This document shows, piece after piece, positions 55,228 to 63,715 of a stretch of 64,000 bases of DNA. The stretch's first letter is position 1. The number at the start of each line of letters is the position of its first letter. The DNA is from Pseudomonas fragi (lineage in GTDB: Bacteria > Pseudomonadota > Gammaproteobacteria > Pseudomonadales > Pseudomonadaceae). A model generated the notes under the pieces. The model was given only the letters and a program-made list of their open reading frames with translations, made no database searches and was not told where the DNA came from. Location of the stretch: positions 930,001 to 994,000 of the forward strand of contig NZ_LT629783.1 of assembly GCF_900105835.1 (NCBI RefSeq), in the 5' to 3' direction. The translations under genes and the position numbers were made by a program.

Positions 55228-56409
55228 ATGCAAGATGTCGTTATTGTTGCCGCCACCCGTACTGCGATAGGCAGCTTTCAAGGCTCACTGGCCACTGTCC
55301 CGGCCGCCGAACTGGGCGCTGCGCTGATCCGTCAGTTGCTCGCGACAACCGGCCTGAAGGGTGACCAGGTGGATGAAGTGATCCTCGGCCAGGTGCTCAC
55401 CGCAGGCTGCGGGCAGAACCCGGCACGCCAGGCGTCGATCCTTGCCGGCCTGCCCAACACGGTTCCGGCACTGACCCTCAACAAGCTCTGCGGTTCGGGC
55501 CTCAAGGCCTTGCACCTGGCTACCCAGGCCATTCGCTGTGGCGATGCCGAGGTGGTGATCGCCGGGGGCATGGAAAGCATGAGCCTGGCCCCCTATGTGC
55601 TGCCCGCAGCCCGTACCGGCTTGCGCATGGGCCATGGGAAGATGCTCGACAGCCTGCTGCACGACGGCTTGATGGATGCCTTCAACGATTACCACATGGG
55701 CATCACCGCCGAGAACCTGGCAGACAAGTACCAGTTGAGTCGCGAACAGCAGGACGCGTTTGCCGCCGCCTCGCAACAAAAAGCCAGCGCGGCAATCGAG
55801 TCCGGGCGCTTCGCTGACGAAATCACGCCGATTCTGATCCCTCAGCGCAAGGGCGACCCGCTGTCATTCGAAGTCGACGAACAGCCCCGCGCCGGGATCA
55901 CCGCCGAGTCCCTGGGCAAGCTCAAGCCTGCGTTCAAAAAGGATGGCAGCGTCACTGCCGGCAACTCGTCGACCATCAATGACGGCGCCGCTGCCGTGAT
56001 CCTGATGAGTGCCGACAAGGCCAAGGCGTTGGGCCTGCCCGTGCTGGCCCGTATCGCCGGTTACGCCAACGCCGGGGTCGACCCCGCAATCATGGGCATC
56101 GGCCCGGTCGCGGCCACCCGCGCGTGCCTGGGCAAGGCTGGCTGGAACATCGATCAGTTGGACCTGATCGAAGCCAACGAAGCCTTTGCCGCGCAATCAT
56201 TGGCCGTGGCCAAGGAACTGGAATGGGACATGAACAAGGTTAACGTCAACGGCGGTGCCATTGCCCTGGGCCACCCGATCGGCGCCTCGGGTTGCCGGGT
56301 GCTGGTGACGTTGTTGCACGAGATGATCAAGCGTGATGCGAAAAAAGGCCTCGCGACCCTGTGCATCGGTGGTGGCATGGGCGTCGCCCTGGCCATCGAG
56401 CGCGACTGA
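55228..56409 (+). CDS. atoB: Acetyl-CoA acetyltransferase (thiolase)
   Basis: A 393-residue degradative/biosynthetic thiolase that interconverts two acetyl-CoA with acetoacetyl-CoA. The nucleophile C88 is in [24 protein letters not shown] supplies the catalytic His and LCIGGGMG the second Cys. It would cleave acetoacetyl-CoA made by the CoA-transferase upstream. The ATG at 55228 has CAGGAG at the correct spacing. A strong terminator follows that also overlaps the end of the convergent HxlR gene. Confidence 0.94.
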   Translation: MQDVVIVAATRTAIGSFQGSLATVPAAELGAALIRQLLATTGLKGDQVDEVILGQVLTAGCGQNPARQASILAGLPNTVPALTLNKLCGSGLKALHLATQAIRCGDAEVVIAGGMESMSLAPYVLPAARTGLRMGHGKMLDSLLHDGLMDAFNDYHMGITAENLADKYQLSREQQDAFAAASQQKASAAIESGRFADEITPILIPQRKGDPLSFEVDEQPRAGITAESLGKLKPAFKKDGSVTAGNSSTINDGAAAVILMSADKAKALGLPVLARIAGYANAGVDPAIMGIGPVAATRACLGKAGWNIDQLDLIEANEAFAAQSLAVAKELEWDMNKVNVNGGAIALGHPIGASGCRVLVTLLHEMIKRDAKKGLATLCIGGGMGVALAIERD

Positions 56410-56472
56410 GGGCCAAGCGTTCAAACAGCCAGCACGCAGCCCCACGATAGCCAAGTGCTGGCTGGCAGTACG

Positions 56473-56508
56473 CCCGGCGTGACCTCGGTTACGCCGGGTT
56501 TTTTTTCA
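56473..56508 (+). terminator. Intrinsic terminator after atoB
   Basis: CCCGGCGT and ACGCCGGG pair around a ten-base loop and are followed by eight T. The right half lies inside the last codons of the convergent HxlR gene (stop at 56489-56491). Confidence 0.93.
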
Positions 56509-56947
56509 CCCGGGTTTGCTCGGGGGCAATCACCTGCCCTTGCGCAGTCACCGGCTGCATCAGGCCCAGCGGTTGGCCAGTGGTGCTGTCCACCAACTGC
56601 GAATGTGCCTCGTGGGGAGCAAACAGATGCTGCTCGGCCCATTGACGAAACGCCACGACCACCGGGAACAGGCTCTGGCCTTTCGCCGTCAGCACATACT
56701 CCTGATACGAGGTGCCATCTGATGCGGGTCGCACCTCGAAAATCCCGGCTTCCACCAGATTCTTCAGGCGGTTGGTGAGCACGCTGCGCGCAACGCCCAG
56801 ACCACTCTGGAAATCCCCGAAGCGGCGAACGCCATCAAAGGCGTCACGCACGATCAACAATGACCAGCGATCGCCGATCAAGTCCACCCCCCGGGCCACC
56901 GGGCAGGCTGGGGCAGTTGAGGCAGAATCAGTAAGCGGCTTGACCAT
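56489..56947 (-). CDS. HxlR-family transcriptional regulator
   Basis: A 152-residue winged-helix regulator: ACPVARGVDLIGDRWSLLIVRDAF (with the family's N-terminal Cys, C15, which can act as a redox or electrophile sensor), RRFGDFQSGLGVARSVLTNRLKNL as the recognition region, and DGTSYQEYVLTAKGQSLFPVV. The ATG at 56947 has GGAG upstream. It is divergent from an MFS efflux gene, which it probably represses. Its C-terminal codons (VKKNPA-stop) are built from the atoB terminator sequence. Confidence 0.92.
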   Translation of the reverse strand: MVKPLTDSASTAPACPVARGVDLIGDRWSLLIVRDAFDGVRRFGDFQSGLGVARSVLTNRLKNLVEAGIFEVRPASDGTSYQEYVLTAKGQSLFPVVVAFRQWAEQHLFAPHEAHSQLVDSTTGQPLGLMQPVTAQGQVIAPEQTRVKKNPA

Positions 56948-57003
56948 GCAGGCTCCTCTGGTGAAACGGGATGTCAGGGTGACGTCGAGCAACGAGTTTC
57001 ATT

Positions 57004-57047
57004 TTAAGACTGGTTGACCTAGAATAAAACAAGTCTTAATTCGAGAC
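57004..57047. promoter_or_regulatory. Dyads in the HxlR/MFS divergent promoter
   Basis: TTAAGAC (57004-57010) and GTCTTAA (57033-57039) are inverted copies 22 bp apart. GTCT-N7-AGAC (57033-57047) overlaps the second. Both lie in the 122-bp gap between the HxlR and MFS starts and are candidate HxlR operators. Confidence 0.45.
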
Positions 57048-57069
57048 TAGATTGCCGAGAGGTCCGCCC

Positions 57070-58284
57070 GTGCCATGTCATCATCTTCACCCGGTCAATA
57101 CCGCGGCTTCTCCAGCACTGGTGGGGCTGTTTGCCTGCGCCAGCGGTTTGAGCGTAGCCAATGTTTATTACGCCCAACCCCTGCTTGACCAGATGGCCGC
57201 CGACTTTGCCATCAACCCGGGCGCAGCAGGTGGCGTGATGGCTGCAACACAGATCGGCAGTGTGCTGGCATTGCTGTTAGTCGTGCCGCTGGGTGACCAA
57301 CTGAACCGCCGCACCTTGATGCTGGCCCAGATCGGCGCCCTGGTTGCGGCGCTGGTTTGCCTCGGCATCACTGGTTCTGCGGCGATCATGCTGCTGGCCA
57401 TGATGATGGTTGGGCTGCTGGGCACCGCCATGACCCAAGGCCTGATTGCCTTCGCCGCCACCGCAGCACGGCCACAGGAACAGGGCCGGGTGCTGGGCAC
57501 GGTTCAGGGCGGCGTGGTCATCGGCCTGCTGCTGTCACGGCTGGCGGCCGGGTTGATAAGCGATCTGGCCGGGTGGCGCTGGGTCTATCTAGGCTCGGCG
57601 CTGGTGATGGCCGCGCTGGCCCTGATCCTGTGCAAAGTATTGCCATCACAGCGGCCCACGGCGGCACCGATGGCCTATCCCAAGTTGGTGCTCTCGATGT
57701 TTGTGTTACTCAGGAACGATCGCGTGCTACAAATTCGCGGCATGCTCGGCCTGTTTATTTTCGCGGTACTGGGTATTTTCTGGAGCGCGCTGGTGTTCCT
57801 TCTGACTCAGGCCCCCTATGAGTTCTCACATACCATCATCGGCACCTTTGGCCTGGTCGGCGTCGCGGGCGCACTGGCAGCCTCACGCGCAGGGAGTTGG
57901 GCGGACCAAGGCCTGGGCCAAAGAACAACCGGTGCGGCCCTGGGGTTGCTGATCCTGGCCTGGGCAGCCTTGTCGCTGGCCCCTTGGTCGCTGCTGTGGC
58001 TGGTGATCGGCATTGTCATCCTCGACCTTGGCGCGCAGGCCGTGCATGTCACCAACCAGAGCATGATTTTCAGCAGCCCGGGCCACTCCCACAGCCGGGC
58101 CGTGGGCTGCTACATGCTCTTCTATGCCGTCGGCAGCGGATCGGGGGCGCTGGCCTCCACGGCCGTGCATGCCTCATTCGGCTGGAACGGCGTATGCCTG
58201 CTCGGCGCCGGCGTGAGCCTGACTGCCCTCGGATTCTGGGCAGCCACATTGCGTCATGCACCCGCAACGGCCCTGCCCGCGTAG
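57070..58284 (+). CDS. MFS efflux transporter (YnfM/arabinose-efflux type)
   Basis: A 404-residue MFS protein with about 12 helices; SGLSVANVYYAQPLLDQMA in helix 1 and VPLGDQLNRRTLMLAQIGA after helix 2 are typical of the efflux branch. GAGAGG precedes a GTG at 57070 by eight bases, so that start is preferred to an upstream TTG at 57052. Divergence from an HxlR repressor suggests induction by a toxic electrophile or drug that the pump exports. The substrate cannot be deduced. Confidence 0.85.
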   Translation: MPCHHLHPVNTAASPALVGLFACASGLSVANVYYAQPLLDQMAADFAINPGAAGGVMAATQIGSVLALLLVVPLGDQLNRRTLMLAQIGALVAALVCLGITGSAAIMLLAMMMVGLLGTAMTQGLIAFAATAARPQEQGRVLGTVQGGVVIGLLLSRLAAGLISDLAGWRWVYLGSALVMAALALILCKVLPSQRPTAAPMAYPKLVLSMFVLLRNDRVLQIRGMLGLFIFAVLGIFWSALVFLLTQAPYEFSHTIIGTFGLVGVAGALAASRAGSWADQGLGQRTTGAALGLLILAWAALSLAPWSLLWLVIGIVILDLGAQAVHVTNQSMIFSSPGHSHSRAVGCYMLFYAVGSGSGALASTAVHASFGWNGVCLLGAGVSLTALGFWAATLRHAPATALPA

Positions 58285-58349
58285 TCGTACAAGTCGGCCG
58301 GCCCTGTGACATTCGCTCACTCATACGGGCCGCGGCAGCACTCGCCACC

Positions 58350-58366
58350 GTTCCGTATTGCGGAAC
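58350..58366. promoter_or_regulatory. Candidate IclR operator 1
   Basis: GTTCCG-TATTG-CGGAAC is a perfect 17-bp palindrome 53 bp upstream of the FepC-like start. Its form, TTCCG-N5-CGGAA, is typical of IclR-family sites, and an IclR gene lies 850 bp downstream. Confidence 0.65.
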
Positions 58367-58419
58367 AAATTCCATATGAGTGATACTGGCCAGCTCACTG
58401 ACGCCAGGAATCCTGACTG

Positions 58420-59208
58420 ATGCCCCATCGCCTGCATGCCGATGCCGTAACCCTTGGCTACGATCAGCGCACCATTTCCACCGACCTCAGCGTCAACATT
58501 CTCGATGGCTCGTTTACCGTGATCGTCGGCCCTAATGCCTGCGGCAAGTCCACCTTGTTACGGGCGCTGTCGCGCCTGCTGGTGCCCTCAAGCGGGCAGG
58601 TGTTGCTCGACAACACGCCGATCCATGCATTGCCCGGCAAAGAGGTGGCGCGTCGGCTCGGCCTGCTGGCGCAAAGTGCTACGGCGCCGGATGGCATCAC
58701 CGTGGCCGATCTGGTGGCGCGCGGTCGTTACCCGCATCAGTCTTTTCTGCGCCAGTGGTCACCGGCCGACGAGCAAGCCGTGAGTGCTGCAATGGCTGCG
58801 GCCCGGGTCAGCGAGCTGGGCGAACGCCTGCTGGACGAGTTGTCGGGCGGCCAGCGCCAGCGGGTCTGGATTGCCATGGTGCTGGCACAGCAAACACCGA
58901 TCCTGTTGCTGGACGAGCCCACCACGTTTCTCGATATTGCCCATCAGATCGAACTGCTCGAACTACTCGCCCGACTTAACCGCGAAGGCCGCACCATCGT
59001 TGCCGTGCTGCACGATCTCAATCAGGCCTGTCGCTATGCCTCGCACATCATTGCGATGAAAGACGGGGCCATTGTCGCCCAGGGAGCGCCAGCCGAGGTC
59101 TTTACCGAAAGCCTGGTCGAACGGGTATTCGGCCTGGCGTCGCTCATCATCGCCGATCCGGTGACCGGCACCCCGCTGGTGGTGCCCAAGCCCCGGGTGC
59201 CTGCCTAG
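58420..59208 (+). CDS. Iron-chelate ABC transporter ATPase (FepC/FecE-like)
   Basis: A 262-residue ABC ATPase with Walker A GPNACGKST (37-45), signature LSGGQRQRVWIA, Walker B ILLLDEP and H-loop VLHDLNQACRYASH. The sequence is closest in style to FepC/FhuC importers of ferric siderophores, including PLGKEVARRLGLLAQ-type and GITVADLVARGRYPHQ segments. No permease gene lies next to it; the FepB-like gene 5 kb downstream is the likely partner and permeases are presumably beyond the right edge. AGGAA lies nine bases before the ATG. A perfect palindrome precedes the gene. Confidence 0.9.
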   Translation: MPHRLHADAVTLGYDQRTISTDLSVNILDGSFTVIVGPNACGKSTLLRALSRLLVPSSGQVLLDNTPIHALPGKEVARRLGLLAQSATAPDGITVADLVARGRYPHQSFLRQWSPADEQAVSAAMAAARVSELGERLLDELSGGQRQRVWIAMVLAQQTPILLLDEPTTFLDIAHQIELLELLARLNREGRTIVAVLHDLNQACRYASHIIAMKDGAIVAQGAPAEVFTESLVERVFGLASLIIADPVTGTPLVVPKPRVPA

Positions 59209-59211
59209 GGC

Positions 59212-60015
59212 TTACTCGCCACCCTGCCAGGGCAAGCCACCGGTGGACTGGTTGACCCGGTGGGCAGCGTGGAACAGTGCCTGGCGGTCTTCTGGTGTCT
59301 TGAGCTGGCCCAGGTCGGTCACTGTGGTCATCACGCACACCAGTTCGCCCTGGGCATCAAACACCGGTGCGGCCTGGCCGGTGACATTGGACAGCAAGTG
59401 GCTGGTCAGTTCAGCCCAGCAACGCTGGCGCACTTCGTCCAGTACCGCCCTGGTTGGCGGCGTGCCGCGAAAATGCGCCGGTTGCTGCTTGCGCGCGGCA
59501 TCAATGGTGGTTTTCGGCAACCAGGCCTGAAACACCAGGCCACAGGCGGTGTTGTCCAGCGGCAGGATATCGCCCAACGCCAGCGGGCTGATGGAAAAAT
59601 AGGCACTGCGGTACCAGCGCACCAGCGTCGGCCCGCGGTCGGTCCAGATCGCCACACCACCACTGGCCGCATGTTCATGGGCCAGCGACTTCATGTGTTG
59701 GGCGGCAATTTCCACCGCATCCACGCGCTTCAACGCGCCGATGCCGATGCTCAATGCCGCCGGGCCCAAGTCGTACAAGCCACTGGCCGGATCCTGCTTG
59801 GCCAGCCCTTCCTTGACCAGACTTTGCAAATATCGATGAGTCGTCGAACCGCCGGTTTGGGTGCGTCGCGCCACTTCGCCCAAGGCCAGTTCGCGTTCGG
59901 CGCTGGCCAGCACATTGAGAAACCGCGCTGCAATCGCCACCGACTGGATGGTGCCCGAGCGCTTTTCGCTCGGGGTGTCCGGTGCATCGTCATCCGGTGC
60001 CTTCAGGTTTTTCAA
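59212..60015 (-). CDS. IclR-family transcriptional regulator
   Basis: A 267-residue IclR protein: N-terminal winged helix (SVAIAARFLNVLASAERELALGEVARRTQTGGSTTHRYLQSLVKEGLA) and an effector domain with LPLDNTACGLVFQAWLP. IclR proteins usually sense small organic acids or aromatics, not iron. The start is taken as TTG at 60015 because GAGGAG lies exactly seven bases upstream; a further TTG at 60054 has no such site. Convergent with the ATPase gene (stops 3 bp apart) and divergent from the receptor gene, it sits centrally in this locus and probably controls it. Confidence 0.87.
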   Translation of the reverse strand: MKNLKAPDDDAPDTPSEKRSGTIQSVAIAARFLNVLASAERELALGEVARRTQTGGSTTHRYLQSLVKEGLAKQDPASGLYDLGPAALSIGIGALKRVDAVEIAAQHMKSLAHEHAASGGVAIWTDRGPTLVRWYRSAYFSISPLALGDILPLDNTACGLVFQAWLPKTTIDAARKQQPAHFRGTPPTRAVLDEVRQRCWAELTSHLLSNVTGQAAPVFDAQGELVCVMTTVTDLGQLKTPEDRQALFHAAHRVNQSTGGLPWQGGE

Positions 60016-60155
60016 GGGTTCTCTCCTCGCCACTGTCTCGCGGCTGTTTCTCAATAGGCATCAATCGACGCCGCGCATGATACCGGCTTTGGCAGGCGTC
60101 GCCTGCGACAAAATCCAGCATATAGCACGCCAACAAATACCACATAGAGGAATCA

Positions 60156-60172
60156 ATTCTTTATTGAGGAAC
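60156..60172. promoter_or_regulatory. Candidate IclR operator 2
   Basis: ATTCTTTATTGAGGAAC matches the palindrome GTTCCGTATTGCGGAAC at 13 of 17 positions. It lies between the IclR gene and the TonB-dependent receptor gene, 58 bp before the receptor start. Confidence 0.55.
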
Positions 60173-60205
60173 GTGATAGCCACATGCTACGATCGCCATA
60201 ACGCG

Positions 60206-60219
60206 GATCATTCTCATTT
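60206..60219. promoter_or_regulatory. Fur-box-like half site
   Basis: GATCATTCTCATTT matches the right half of the Fur consensus well, the left half poorly. It lies 10 bp upstream of the receptor start codon, overlapping its ribosome-binding region. Confidence 0.4.
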
Positions 60220-60229
60220 GGAGCATCTC

Positions 60230-62320
60230 TTGAAGGCCTACTCCCCCCGAAAGCTGACGTGCGGTTTCAGCGTACTGACCCTGTCTACCCTGCTTGGCGC
60301 CAGCGCCGCACTGGCAGATGAAGCGCTTGCTGGCGATAAAAAACAGGCACTGGTGTTCGAGCCGATTACCGTGACGGGCGAAAAGCTCGAGCGTGACCTG
60401 AAGAGCACTGCTTCGTCGGTAACGGTTATTTCGGGGCGCGAGATCGACGAACAAAAAACCGGCGACTCCACCGTGCATGAAGTGCTCGAAGGCGTACCCA
60501 ACGTCATCTATACCGATACCGTTGGCGCGCCGGTGATTCGCGGCATGGACAGCCAGGGGCCAAACAATGGCCAGAACGTGTTCTGGGGCGGCACGGTACC
60601 CCGCGCCACCATCAACCTGGACGGCCACTACCTGAACTACAACGAGATGTTCTTCGGGGCCACCTCGGTTTGGGACCTGGACAATATCGAGGTGTTCCGC
60701 GGCCCGCAGACCACCTCCCAGGGTGCCAACGCGATTGCCGGGGCGAGTATCGTCAACACGAAAAACCCCACCTTCACCCCCGAGGCGCTGTACCAGGCCG
60801 AGATCGGCAACTACAACCACAAGCGCACCTCGATTGCCCTCTCCGGCCCGCTGATGGGCGAAGACCTGGCCGGGCGCCTGGCAGTGGACTACTCGGCCCG
60901 CGACACCTTTATCGATTACACCAGCCCCAACTTCCAGAAGGGCAAGACTGATCAGGACTTCAGCGCACTCAATGCCCGCGCCAAGCTGCTGTGGTTACCG
61001 AGTTCGATGACCGGGCTGCAGGCAAAGCTCACCCTGGCCCACAACGACAGCAACCGCCCGAGCCAGGAATCAGCTTCCAAACCCTTCCACAAACTCGACC
61101 ACATCACCAACACCATGCCGTCCTGGGAACAGACCACCAACACCGGGATCCTGGATGTCAGCTATGACTTCGACAACGGCATCAAGCTGTTCAACCAGGC
61201 GCAGTACTCCCACTCCAGCGTCAAGCGCTACACCGGTATCGCTGGCCAGGGTGATGCGGATATCAAGCAAAGCAATATTTCCAACGAAACCCGCCTGGTG
61301 TTTGGCGACCAGCACAGCGAGTTCAGCGGAGTCAGCGGGGTCTATGTAGCCCGCACCAAATCCGACGAATCGCTTTTACTCTCCGGCCTGTCGAGCTTTG
61401 ATGACACCAAGGAAAACTTCGGCCTGTTCGGTGAGTTGAATTACCGCCTCAACGACCGCTGGACCCTGAGCAGCGGCCTGCGCTACCAGCAAGACCGCAT
61501 CGACCGCCAGGGCACGTCGGTGCTGGCACCGGGGCCGCTGGATTATCAGAAAACCTTCTCGGCCTTTTTGCCCAAGGTGTCGCTGGCCTTCGCCGCTACC
61601 CCGGACTGGACACTGGGCGCCATGATCAGCCGCGGTTATAACCCGGGTGGCATGTCGCTCAACCTGAGTACCCGCCAGTGGCAGGACTTCAAGGAAGAGT
61701 CGGTGTGGAACTACGAACTGTTTACCCGCGCCAATCTGCTGAATGACCGCCTGATCCTCAGCGCCAACCTGTTTTACATGGACTTCAAGGATGCCCAGTA
61801 CAATATCCCAGTAGTGGTCTCCCCGGGTATTGCCCAGTCCTACACCATCAATGCTGAAAAAGCCCACGGCTACGGCCTGGAGCTGGGCGCCGACTATCAG
61901 CTACTCGACAGCCTCAAGCTGCGCGCCAGCCTGGGCACGCTGCGCACCCGCATCGACAAGATCTCCAGCAACGAGGCGTATCAGGCCAACGAATTCGCCC
62001 GCTCGCCGGGTTACACACTGAGCATTGGGCCGAGCTGGGACATCACCGAAAAAACCAATCTGTCGGTACAGGTGCGTCATTACGACGGCTACTACTCCGA
62101 CACGGCCAACAGCAAAAGCCTGACCATCGACTCCTACACCCTGACCGATGCACGCATGAGCCATCGTTTCAGCGAGGCCATCGAAGTGTATGGCTATGTG
62201 AAAAACCTGTTCGATGACCGCTCCGCCATTTATATGCAGCAAAACCGTGGCATTGGCGGCCTGGAAGCGAGCATGACCACGCCGCGCATGTTCGGCATCG
62301 GGGTCAAGGGCGCGTTCTGA
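60230..62320 (+). CDS. TonB-dependent outer-membrane receptor
   Basis: A 696-residue TonB-dependent receptor. The signal peptide ends ASAALADE, a TonB-box-like FEPITVTG follows, and the plug domain includes STVHEVLEGVPNVI, RGMDSQGPNN and EVFRGPQTTSQGANAIAG. The C-terminal barrel ends in Phe (GVKGAF), as expected for outer-membrane insertion. The start is TTG at 60230 with GGAG six bases upstream; the in-frame region further upstream has no signal-peptide-compatible start. Ligand is probably an iron or other metal chelate, given the FepB- and FepC-like genes around it. A terminator follows the stop. Confidence 0.9.
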   Translation: MKAYSPRKLTCGFSVLTLSTLLGASAALADEALAGDKKQALVFEPITVTGEKLERDLKSTASSVTVISGREIDEQKTGDSTVHEVLEGVPNVIYTDTVGAPVIRGMDSQGPNNGQNVFWGGTVPRATINLDGHYLNYNEMFFGATSVWDLDNIEVFRGPQTTSQGANAIAGASIVNTKNPTFTPEALYQAEIGNYNHKRTSIALSGPLMGEDLAGRLAVDYSARDTFIDYTSPNFQKGKTDQDFSALNARAKLLWLPSSMTGLQAKLTLAHNDSNRPSQESASKPFHKLDHITNTMPSWEQTTNTGILDVSYDFDNGIKLFNQAQYSHSSVKRYTGIAGQGDADIKQSNISNETRLVFGDQHSEFSGVSGVYVARTKSDESLLLSGLSSFDDTKENFGLFGELNYRLNDRWTLSSGLRYQQDRIDRQGTSVLAPGPLDYQKTFSAFLPKVSLAFAATPDWTLGAMISRGYNPGGMSLNLSTRQWQDFKEESVWNYELFTRANLLNDRLILSANLFYMDFKDAQYNIPVVVSPGIAQSYTINAEKAHGYGLELGADYQLLDSLKLRASLGTLRTRIDKISSNEAYQANEFARSPGYTLSIGPSWDITEKTNLSVQVRHYDGYYSDTANSKSLTIDSYTLTDARMSHRFSEAIEVYGYVKNLFDDRSAIYMQQNRGIGGLEASMTTPRMFGIGVKGAF

Positions 62321-62340
62321 GCCTTTGCCTGCCCATGAAC

Positions 62341-62375
62341 GGGCGGCCCCGTGGCGGGCTGCCCTGGTTTTTTTT
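62341..62375 (+). terminator. Intrinsic terminator between receptor and monooxygenase genes
   Basis: GGGCGGCC and GGCTGCCC (one G-T pair) form a stem followed by TGG and eight T. The monooxygenase ATG is only 20 bp further on, so readthrough or a partial terminator would set the ratio of the two products. Confidence 0.75.
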
Positions 62376-62395
62376 CAAGCTGGAAACCTGCATTT

Positions 62396-63715
62396 ATGAG
62401 CACCCACAAACACCTGCATATCGGCCTGTCGCTGGCCCCTACCTGGTTGAGCGGCGATGGCTGGAGACGGGAAAACAGCAATATCGAAGAGATTTTCACC
62501 GCAGACTACGCCATCGATCTGGCGGTGCGCGCCGAAGCCGCGCACCTGGATTTCGTGTTTCGCCCCGACGTCAGCTGCATGCCCATGCACATGCTCGACA
62601 GCGGCTCAGGCTTTGCCAGCCTCGACCCCACAGTGCTGCTCGCTGCCGTGGCCCGGGAAACGTCGCATATCGGTCTGGTGTCCACGGTATCGACCACCTT
62701 TTTTCCGCCTTATGTGGTGGCCCGCCAGTTGCAATCGCTTAATTGGGTGAGCCGTGGCCGCGCCGGCTGGAATATCGTGACCGCCCTGCAGGGCCACGAA
62801 AACTTCGGCCTGGAGCAAATGCCCAGCGCCGAGGAACGCTATGAGCGCGCCGCCGAATTTACGTCGGTGGTGCAGCAACTGTGGGCCAGTTTCCCCAACG
62901 CGGCATTGAAGATCGACCGCGCCAGCGGCCACTATGCTGACGCGTCCCAGGTGCATGCCATCGACCATGACGGCAAGCACCTCAAGGTCAAGGGGCCGCT
63001 CAACCTGCCCGCCTACCCCGGCCCGCGCATCCCACTGATCCAGGCGGGTGCATCGGCATCGGGGCGCGATTTTGCCGCCTCGGTGGCAGACCTGGTCTTC
63101 GCCCCGACGCCCGACAAGGAAGCCGCCCTGGAACTGCGTCGCGATCTCTCGCAGCGGGCCCTGCGCCACGGCCGCGACCCCGCCGGGATTCGGCTGCTGC
63201 CTGGCCTGAGCCTGTACCTGGCCGCCACCCGCGAAGAGGCCCGCGCCCTGTTTATGCAAACCCACGCGCGGCTGGACAAGCCGCGCAAACTGGCGTCGAT
63301 CAAGGACATGATCGGCCTCGACCTGACTGACTGGCCCCCAGGCCGCCCGGTGACCCGCACCGACCTGCCACCTGTGGCGCCCGATGCCGGCAGCCGCACC
63401 CACAACAGCCTGCTGCGCCGCCTGATCGAGCGTGAATCCCTGACCCTCGAGCAGTTGCTGCTGCGCCCCGAGGTGATCTCTGCAGCGCATTGGCAAGTGG
63501 TGGGCACAGTGGACGACGCCCTGGAGCAGATTATCGACTGGGCCCACAGCGGTGCGATTGACGGTTTCATTGCCGCCCCGGGCGGCTCGGTGGAGTCGGT
63601 GCATCTGTTTCTGCAACAGCTGATGCCGCGTCTGGTGCAGGCCGGGCTGTTCCGCCAGGGCTACAGCGGCGCGACCTTTGCCCATCACCTTAACGAGGGC
63701 CGCGAGCATGCTTAG
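62396..63715 (+). CDS. FMN-dependent LLM-class monooxygenase (NtaA/SnaA/DszA type)
   Basis: A 439-residue luciferase-like flavin enzyme: HIGLSLAPTWLSGDGWRR, AAHLDFVFRPD, TVLLAAVARETSHIGLVSTVST, SRGRAGWNIVTA and GASASGRDFAASVADLVF are the family's barrel motifs. Members need FMNH2 from a separate reductase and oxidise chelators (NTA, EDTA), thioethers or sulfur heterocycles. Placed between a TonB-dependent receptor and a FepB-like protein, an enzyme that attacks an imported metal chelator is a reasonable guess. No reductase is visible before the edge. The ATG at 62396 has only a weak ribosome-binding site. It overlaps the next gene by 8 bp. Confidence 0.9.
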   Translation: MSTHKHLHIGLSLAPTWLSGDGWRRENSNIEEIFTADYAIDLAVRAEAAHLDFVFRPDVSCMPMHMLDSGSGFASLDPTVLLAAVARETSHIGLVSTVSTTFFPPYVVARQLQSLNWVSRGRAGWNIVTALQGHENFGLEQMPSAEERYERAAEFTSVVQQLWASFPNAALKIDRASGHYADASQVHAIDHDGKHLKVKGPLNLPAYPGPRIPLIQAGASASGRDFAASVADLVFAPTPDKEAALELRRDLSQRALRHGRDPAGIRLLPGLSLYLAATREEARALFMQTHARLDKPRKLASIKDMIGLDLTDWPPGRPVTRTDLPPVAPDAGSRTHNSLLRRLIERESLTLEQLLLRPEVISAAHWQVVGTVDDALEQIIDWAHSGAIDGFIAAPGGSVESVHLFLQQLMPRLVQAGLFRQGYSGATFAHHLNEGREHA

